The notes under the pieces were generated by a model that did not search any database, was not told the origin of the DNA, and was given only the letters and a program-made list of their open reading frames with translations. From the NCBI GenBank assembly GCA_021234155.1, contig JAJEKV010000019.1, positions 19,343,359 through 19,407,358 on the forward strand: DNA of 64,000 bases. The letters are read 5' to 3'. The stretch's first letter is position 1; each line of letters starts with the position of its first letter. The translations under genes were made by a program, and so were the position numbers. The DNA comes from Isoetes taiwanensis (taxonomy: Eukaryota; Streptophyta; Lycopodiopsida; Isoetales; Isoetaceae). Of this stretch, positions 57,984 to 64,000 are shown piece after piece.

Positions 57984-59713
57984 TAAAGCACATAAAGTTC
58001 TTCCACCTGGTAACTAGAAAACATGTAATGATACAAAAATAAGCCAGATAGGCTTTTAAATGATACAACCTATCCAGATGAACTAATAAATCTTCCTGAA
58101 ATTTGAAAAGAGGAGAAATCTTGTCTTGCCTACAAGATTTAGCCCCATTTCCGTACGAAGTACCAGACAAGAATTAGAATCAGACATATCAGTACATGAA
58201 TGAAGTTCTCACTCAAACATGAATATTTTAGCACAACCATACAAGCATATCAGTAAGCATATCAAGTATGATTATATAAGATTCTTGGCATTACCGTGTG
58301 CTTTAAAAATACATCATTTTGAGCACAACCAGATAAGCATATCAGTACTTGTATCATTATAAGGTTCTTGGCATAGTATTATTAAAAAAACGAGTGCTAA
58401 AAAAATCCATCTATCTACACCATACAACCTGTTGCTCTGCACTTTCAACTCAAGTTTCCAAAAATCTGTACTAATTCATGTGATCCACTATCATCCAAAA
58501 TATATTATTCTAGACCTTTCTGCTAGAAAGAAAGGGCGGAAGAAAGAAGAAATCCAACACGTAAAGAAGACCCAGATAAAATAAATGCGCACTGCCAAAA
58601 CCTGATACCGTATCATAAACTAGCCTTTCACAAATCTGTTCCACCTTATAGGCATCTACGCCTTTTCAGTGTGTCTTTGATTAAAAGAAATAAGAAAGCA
58701 AGCATCAAGAATGGCCAATCTCACTCTGGAAGCAAAGGCATAATGCTTTTTAGAGCAAAAGAATAGTTTACCTCTTGAAGCAAAGGCATAATGCTTCTTA
58801 GAGCAAAAGAACGGTTTACCGCATTAGTGGTTTAATAGAAAATCCAGAAAACTGCCCTGATGTTGCTTCAAGATGTGGCTTCCACAATCCCTAGATCTTC
58901 AAAAATATCTGCTGAATTCCTTTCTTACTAGCAGCGAATCTGGTTCCTTTGATCCAAGATATGGCAGCAATTCCAGTCTAATCTATCTAGAAAGATATTA
59001 ACTGCATAAAACATTGGAAAGGCCTTCAAAACTTGGGACAAGCTAGCACGCAAACTTTTTTTTACAAGGTTACATGCAAGTTTTTTTTACAGGCATAAAA
59101 GCTAGTTACATTACAATCTGCCTTTTAGGCCAATCGTGTAATGAAGCATGGCACCATGGCTGAGGCAAAACCCCAGCATGGGAACAGGCCTTTAGGAAGC
59201 AACACCCTGAACATGAGATAGCGCCCTAAACATAGAACCTCCCAATCTAACGAGAATGCCTTGCAATCTTCTGTGTTAGTCTGCTATGTCTAGCAAGACC
59301 ATAAGCATGCCTCTTGGATGTTATCAACTCAGACATCCTTTTCTCATGTACAAACAGCCCTTCAAAACATTTTATCAGTTTCATTGTAAAACAGGACTTT
59401 ACACAAGGGCTTAAAGTTCCACACAGCCCATTAACTGTAACTACTACACAGCAAAATAACTAGAGTGCTATATTTTACTTAGCCAAGAGATATCATGTTG
59501 CCTCTTGTGAACCACTGATCTAATCTGTTCTCACCATTGCCCAGAGTCACTAATCATAACAGATAAGAGTGCACAATGATAACATTGTATCAAGTTGTAC
59601 CAAAAAGCAAAGAGACTGATACTCCACTCCACTCATTTGCCCCTGCATAACAGATATGTATAAGCATGCATAAATTGGCTAACAAAAAATAAAAGACCAC
59701 AACTGAGTAAAGC
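57984..59713. other. No gene recognised
   Basis: AT-rich, with one local duplication: AGCAAAGGCATAATGCTT at about 58730 and 58780. There are no domains or retroelement motifs. On the minus strand it lies downstream of the SmE pseudogene. Confidence 0.5.
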
Positions 59714-60619
59714 TTACGTGTTCATCATCAAAGTAATATTATCACCCTTCAAAAGAATCCGACCTGTGGTGCAGCAATTGAAACAAATGTTAAGAAAAGA
59801 ACCTCCACACAATGCTAAAGGATGCACTGTACCTAAAGTTTTTGCGTTTTTTTCTTCTTCAACGAGACCTCCTCAAAGATCATCATCCATGACAATATTC
59901 ATGTACTCATCAAAGCCCTGCTAACAAGAAACTCTTCAGCATATGATCAAATAAATTTACAATGTATACTAAGCAATGTTGATGTCGTTGCATTACAATA
60001 ATGCGCCCTTCAATTCACATATCCTTCTGCTCAAAAAGCCAAATTTGGATTCTCAATTTCTGATGGAAAGACCATTTTCATATTAGTCGTGTGCTTATAC
60101 AAACAGAAAAATTCAGATTTCTTACTATACGGAGAAAAAAAAAAATAAACTAGTGAAGATTTCTAATGGTAAAGTAAGACAATATGCCGGTTGACCATAA
60201 GTATTTGACACACCTAAACGGCATGACCCACATCCGTTTTGGCCTGATTTAAACACTCTGTTGTACTTTCATGGACTTCTAATTTGCAAGTGATGGGTTA
60301 AGAGACTTTTGCTCCCAAACAAACTTTCGACATAAATGGTCGTTTCAACAAACCCTAGACTGAAAAAGAGAAATAACATGAAAACAAAGACGGGAAAGAT
60401 ATCTTACGCTTTGTAGGAAACGAAATATAAGATTCTGGAGGAGCGTTACGCAAACATGCAAAGTAAACGAGATATCAGAAATTTCAGTTTCTAACGAGGT
60501 AGCGCCGGAAGAACATTGAAAAAACTTACTGCAGTACAGCATCATTCTGCAAAAAACAATGAGAAACAAACACTTACGATTGGCTGGGTCATAATCCTTT
60601 GAACTTTGGTAGTCGCCAT
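59714..60619 (-). pseudogene. SmE: Spliceosomal Sm protein E gene, five exons, two premature stops
   Basis: SmE is one of the seven Sm ring proteins that bind the U-rich Sm site of U1, U2, U4 and U5 snRNA. Exons on the minus strand: 60619-60578 (MATTKVQRIMTQPI), 60434-60408 (NLIFRFLQS), 60059-59997 (KLRIQIWLFEQKDM, stop, IEGRII), 59917-59833 (GFDEYMNIVMDDDL, stop, then EEVSLKKKK) and 59763-59714 (RILLKGDNITLMMNT). All introns (143, 348, 79 and 69 bp) start GT and end AG. Exon 3 has TGA where Arg is expected; exon 4 has two insertions totalling 6 bases that create a stop. The last TAA could instead be part of a donor site (AC|GTAAGC) leading to a short final exon. Kept introns exclude a processed copy. 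Confidence 0.9.
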
Positions 60620-60994
60620 GGCTGCGGGGGCAGTAGGATGCGCAGCGGCAACTTTAGGGTTCTTCTTCTTCCCGCCCTGGGTAGGATATAGGTATACGGT
60701 GTTTATTGGGAAATCTTGTAAACTTGGAAAGTGGGAGGATTTAGAATATGCCAGATATTATGCTGATCAAACTACTTTATTATCCTATATTATTATAAAT
60801 ATTATAAATTTTTAGTGTAAGTGTTGGACCCAGCCCTAAATTGGGCGGCCAGGATTCAATTCTGCCATGTGGCATCATCTGCCCTTGCTTCCGTCTCCTT
60901 CCCTTTTTTTTTTCTTGCCTGGATTCTCCAGATCCAATGGACCGTATCGACTACGGTTAGCCTCTCAGTCGCGCTTGGAAAGAGAAGGCGCCCT
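60620..60994. other. Upstream region of the SmE copy
   Basis: On the minus strand this would be the 5' UTR (GAAGAAGAAGAACCCTAAAG just upstream of the ATG, typical of plant translation-related genes) and promoter. A TA-rich stretch at 60775-60812 could hold a TATA box, but none is distinctive. The plus-strand open frame starting at 60606 is a shadow of the GC-rich leader. Confidence 0.45.
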
Positions 60995-61175
60995 TCAAAA
61001 ACCAAAATCCCAGCTTCTTGGTCTTCTTGATGATTGACTTGGGCGCTGGACATAGCACTAGAGTTAAGTTGGGCGCTTGAATGCTTTTTGCAAAATACCA
61101 GCTTCCGGGTCCTCAAGATGTTTGAGCCCTCAAGATGGTTGAGCTGGGCACTGGTCATAGCAACAGAGTTAAGTT
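60995..61175 (+). repeat. Diverged tandem duplication
   Basis: Two units share AAAACCAAAATCCCAGCTTC versus CAAAATACCAGCTTCCGG, and GGGCGCTGGACATAGC versus GGGCACTGGTCATAGC, each followed by A(A/C)(A/T)AGAGTTAAGTT. Unit length is about 85-90 bases. Non-coding as far as can be seen. Confidence 0.7.
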
Positions 61176-62783
61176 TCCATACTTCTCTCAGATTTGTAGC
61201 GTGGCCGTATGTATCATTTTTTTAGTTTATCTTCTGATTTAAAAATCGTGCAGCCTGTTTGATCAGTTTTTGGCCCTGTGTGAAGTGCAGTTGTAGCAGC
61301 CCAAGCGACCAGTAAGCATCCATCCCTACAAACATGCATCATCTAGAACCAGAGGTTTAATCTGAGTTTCATTAGTTTGACAGGCTATTTGCAGGATTCA
61401 AGATGTGAGATTCTAAACTCAAGTAATATAATGCCTTTGCGTGTAATCTGGAGGAACAAGCTGGGTTACAACAATTAACATATATTCATATAGCCCGTGT
61501 TTTTACAAACTTTTACATAGCCATAGCCATAGCCCAGCACAAACTGGTTGGTTTTGAGCTTTTGAATTGAGACTCTGTAATTTGTCACTAGGCAAATGGT
61601 TATTTCTTTCATTTCTTCACAGATTTGTGTTTCTCATTCCATGTTCTTATGTAGCTACCAAGCAGAACCGAGAAGAGAACCAATGACTGCCATCGATAAT
61701 TGCAACATGATGAACAACCGACTGTCAAGTCTGATCGCGGAATTTATAAATTTATGGATTCTAGCCTCTTTAAGTTATATGATGAGAACATATGTTCAGT
61801 CAGACCTGCATTGAAACAATGCACTATTTTTTCCACATGCCGGGAAAACCAAATTTAAACAATAGATATTAAGATGATTCCAGCTCCATTTATAATGTTA
61901 AGTGGAACTTGAGCCGAATTTTCTCTAGAGCCATTACTAAAATGGACACTGTAATGTTTAGTTTCATTAGAATTGCTTTTATTATTTTCGCTACATCCAC
62001 ATAAGTGGGTTGGATATCCCAATCTAGTTGTGCAATGATAGCACACATAATTATGACCACCTCATTTTATAGAAAAATCAAGTCCAATTATTTCAAAACA
62101 TCCTTTGTGCAATTTCAAAGTTACATAAAGCCCCCCATTACAGAGTGAGCCAGCGAGAAATGTTCGGCGTCTGACAATAAATTTCTTGTATCATAATGAT
62201 GTATAAAAATTCAAGCTTGAACGACGACACCAAGGACATGCAGTTTGATGTGTACATTTTCTTAGTGGTTTCTTAATCCCACGCTTATTGTATCCATGGT
62301 TCCATAGATCTTTGAATGATGTCATTAAGTTGATTGGAGCTAAGACATGAAATCTTGATAATGTTAAAGTTATAGCAGATTCTTATAATCTGGATCTAAT
62401 ACCATCAATAAGAGCTCTGGTAAATATTCCTTTAAATTTAATGCTTGCTGTGAATCCTCTATGTATGTCGCATGTGGAGTAAATACGACTGAAATATAAA
62501 TAGGTTAAAGATTTATAATGTGAAAGGCTAGAATACAAGGAATTCTTGTACCACATGTTTAGGCAAGCTTGCTAAAAATTCTACAAACATAAAAAATGAA
62601 TCGAAAAAAATCCTATGGCCTACCAGACGAACCGGTCCAGATTCTTATACTTTGGATTCAGGTCAGAAACATGAATTCTTTAGGTTGAGGCACCCATAAA
62701 ACCTGCATGCCAATATCTGAACCTCAAGAAAACCTTGAGGTTGGAGGCCCATGGGAAAGCACCCTAGCACAATATATAAACTA
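61176..62783. other. No gene recognised
   Basis: AT-rich, with only short open frames on both strands and no recognisable domain. It lies between the SmE copy and the second Helitron end. Confidence 0.5.
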
Positions 62784-62812
62784 CTAGTAACGGTGCCCAG
62801 CGTTGCTGGGCA
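62784..62812 (-). terminator. Helitron 3' end, minus orientation
   Basis: On the minus strand TGCCCAGC, AAC, GCTGGGCA, then CCGTTA and CTAG (62787-62784), followed by T. Almost the same 28 bases as at 57955-57983, so one family. The element extends to the right; its TC end was not found before the window edge. Confidence 0.8.
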
Positions 62813-64000
62813 TACGTCAAGAACATGTAAGGGATGTTGAAAAGAATAATGGGACACCCTAATGGATTTGTTTTAACTCAGAATTCCTTAATCAATAAGA
62901 ATCTCCAGCACTTACTTGAAATTCTGAAATAATTTTTAAAAATATAGCGTATTGTAAGGCTCTTTCCTTTCGCTCCATGTTGAAGCAAAGTACCCTCTTT
63001 GCAGTTAGAAGATCAAGGTAGAGAGATACGCCATTGTTGTTATTGTCATTGTTGTGCAGAGCATATCCCCCAAGCATATCACCCCTTGTTTATGCCAAAG
63101 TCATCTTGTTGTCTGAACATGAACCTGTCCCTAATACCGTAGCCAATGGTATTTGAACCCCTGCCAAGGTTTTGATTCATGACATACATGCATGCACACA
63201 CAAACATAATAATGTTACTAATAAACCAAGCCCAACATCATTAAGTAGGTAAGCATGAAATTATAGGCATAAGTGTGAGTGGACTCGATAAGCATGGAAT
63301 TATGGGCATCAGCTAAAAACCTGTAAATGATAACCCAGCAATGTTATCAAGGTTCAATTAGTTATCTACTTCTATGCTTTTATTTTAGAACCCAATTACG
63401 CTATTGAATTATTCTTTACAAGAAATTTATCGCGGCGGCCAAGACCGCCGCGAACATTTCTTTAGTCCTAACCCTGTAAAGTTGGCCCGAGTCTATGTTC
63501 TAGTTTTGTATAGCAATGGATTTATTATAGTCCGCATTGGGACGTAGTTGATCATGATACTTATCACAATCTTGTTACAAAGATCACACATGTCAAGAGG
63601 AGACTTTTCCTTAAGTACTATTAGGTGCATATTTTTCTATGATGTAATATTCGTCCTTTCAATCAAGCCTTTCATCAAAATCAAGCGTCAGAACAAATAG
63701 GTGAGAAGTAACAATAATTAGGTAATGAACTCCGAAAGTATTATTTTTCTTTGTGAGCATACAATCGCTCATTAGAAGTCTGCTCAATAGTTTAGCCTTC
63801 CAAATACACTGAATTTAGTATGTTGATAAGGCCTATGATCTAATGTGGAATAATCCCGGTAGGCAAGCCAAGGTTGCAAGCGAAATGATTTTGAACAGTC
63901 TGTCGTTAATGAGCGACATCGCGCGGAGCACATTTGCGGCACATTAAAATTGCAAATTGCGTAGTACTTTTAGTAGACTCAAGGTCCAAGGTTGCAACCA
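62813..64000. other. Helitron interior or flank, no gene recognised
   Basis: AT-rich with short frames only. It includes the GC-rich inverted repeat at 63423-63459. No Rep or helicase motif is visible. Confidence 0.4.
63411..63459. repeat. GC-rich hairpin, possible CACTA-type terminus
   Basis: CGCGGCGG, CCAAGA, CCGCCGCG forms an 8-base perfect stem, extended by GAAAT / ATTTC outside. It is preceded by TTTACAAGAAATT, which resembles the CACTACAAGAAA terminus of plant CACTA elements with the first bases changed. The other end was not found. Confidence 0.35.

Noticed and set aside
59718-59924. Plus-strand frame of 68 codons
   Set aside because: It is antisense to exons 4 and 5 of the SmE copy.
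60606-60815. Plus-strand frame starting MVVAMAAG
   Set aside because: It overlaps the start codon and GC-rich leader of the SmE copy on the other strand and shows no family features.

Overview
The window looks like nuclear DNA of a land plant with a large, repeat-rich genome. The reasons are a split spliceosomal gene, PLS-type pentatricopeptide-repeat (PPR) sequence, Ty1/copia and Ty3/gypsy elements, PIF/Harbinger elements with a Myb-like partner, L1-like LINEs and Helitrons. Nothing bacterial is present. A fern, lycophyte or other large-genome plant would fit, but the sequence does not decide this. Almost every reading frame belongs to a transposable element, and nearly all are broken, so most CDS calls are given as pseudogenes.

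Layout. (1) 1-2063: ends of two LINEs with unusual (CACTT)n tails. (2) 2065-49665: three head-to-tail PIF/Harbinger copies. Copy A is 2065-6994. Copy B is 7037-20789 and is split by a 4.6-kb Helitron carrying PPR fragments (7990-12611) and by a two-unit non-coding insertion (15359-20620). Copy C is 20829-49665, has lost its transposase, and is split by a 25.3-kb insertion (20874-46182). (3) That insertion is a Ty1/copia element with 338/346-bp LTRs, a TGGTATC-type primer binding site and a perfect GAAGG target duplication. Its protease region holds a 442-bp foldback element. Most of its RT/RNase H is replaced by a tandem Ty3/gypsy array (about 25945-45724). The gypsy element carries about 3 kb of extra coding sequence between integrase and the 3' LTR. 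(4) 49690-53090: a LINE 3' end followed head-to-tail by the 5' half of an L1-like LINE (ORF1 and endonuclease). (5) 53091-56010: a LINE on the minus strand, split by a 567-bp AT-rich insertion. (6) 56010-64000: the part with fewest elements. It has a 660-bp polypurine tract, two Helitron 3' ends of one family facing each other (57983 and 62784), and between them a split copy of the spliceosomal SmE gene with two premature stops (59714-60619).

The insertions nest in a readable order: the copia element entered Harbinger C, and the gypsy array and foldback element lie inside the copia. The Helitron and the two-unit insertion entered Harbinger B. Because A, B and C serve as references for one another, several insertion boundaries can be read to the base. 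No complete, clearly functional host gene was found.
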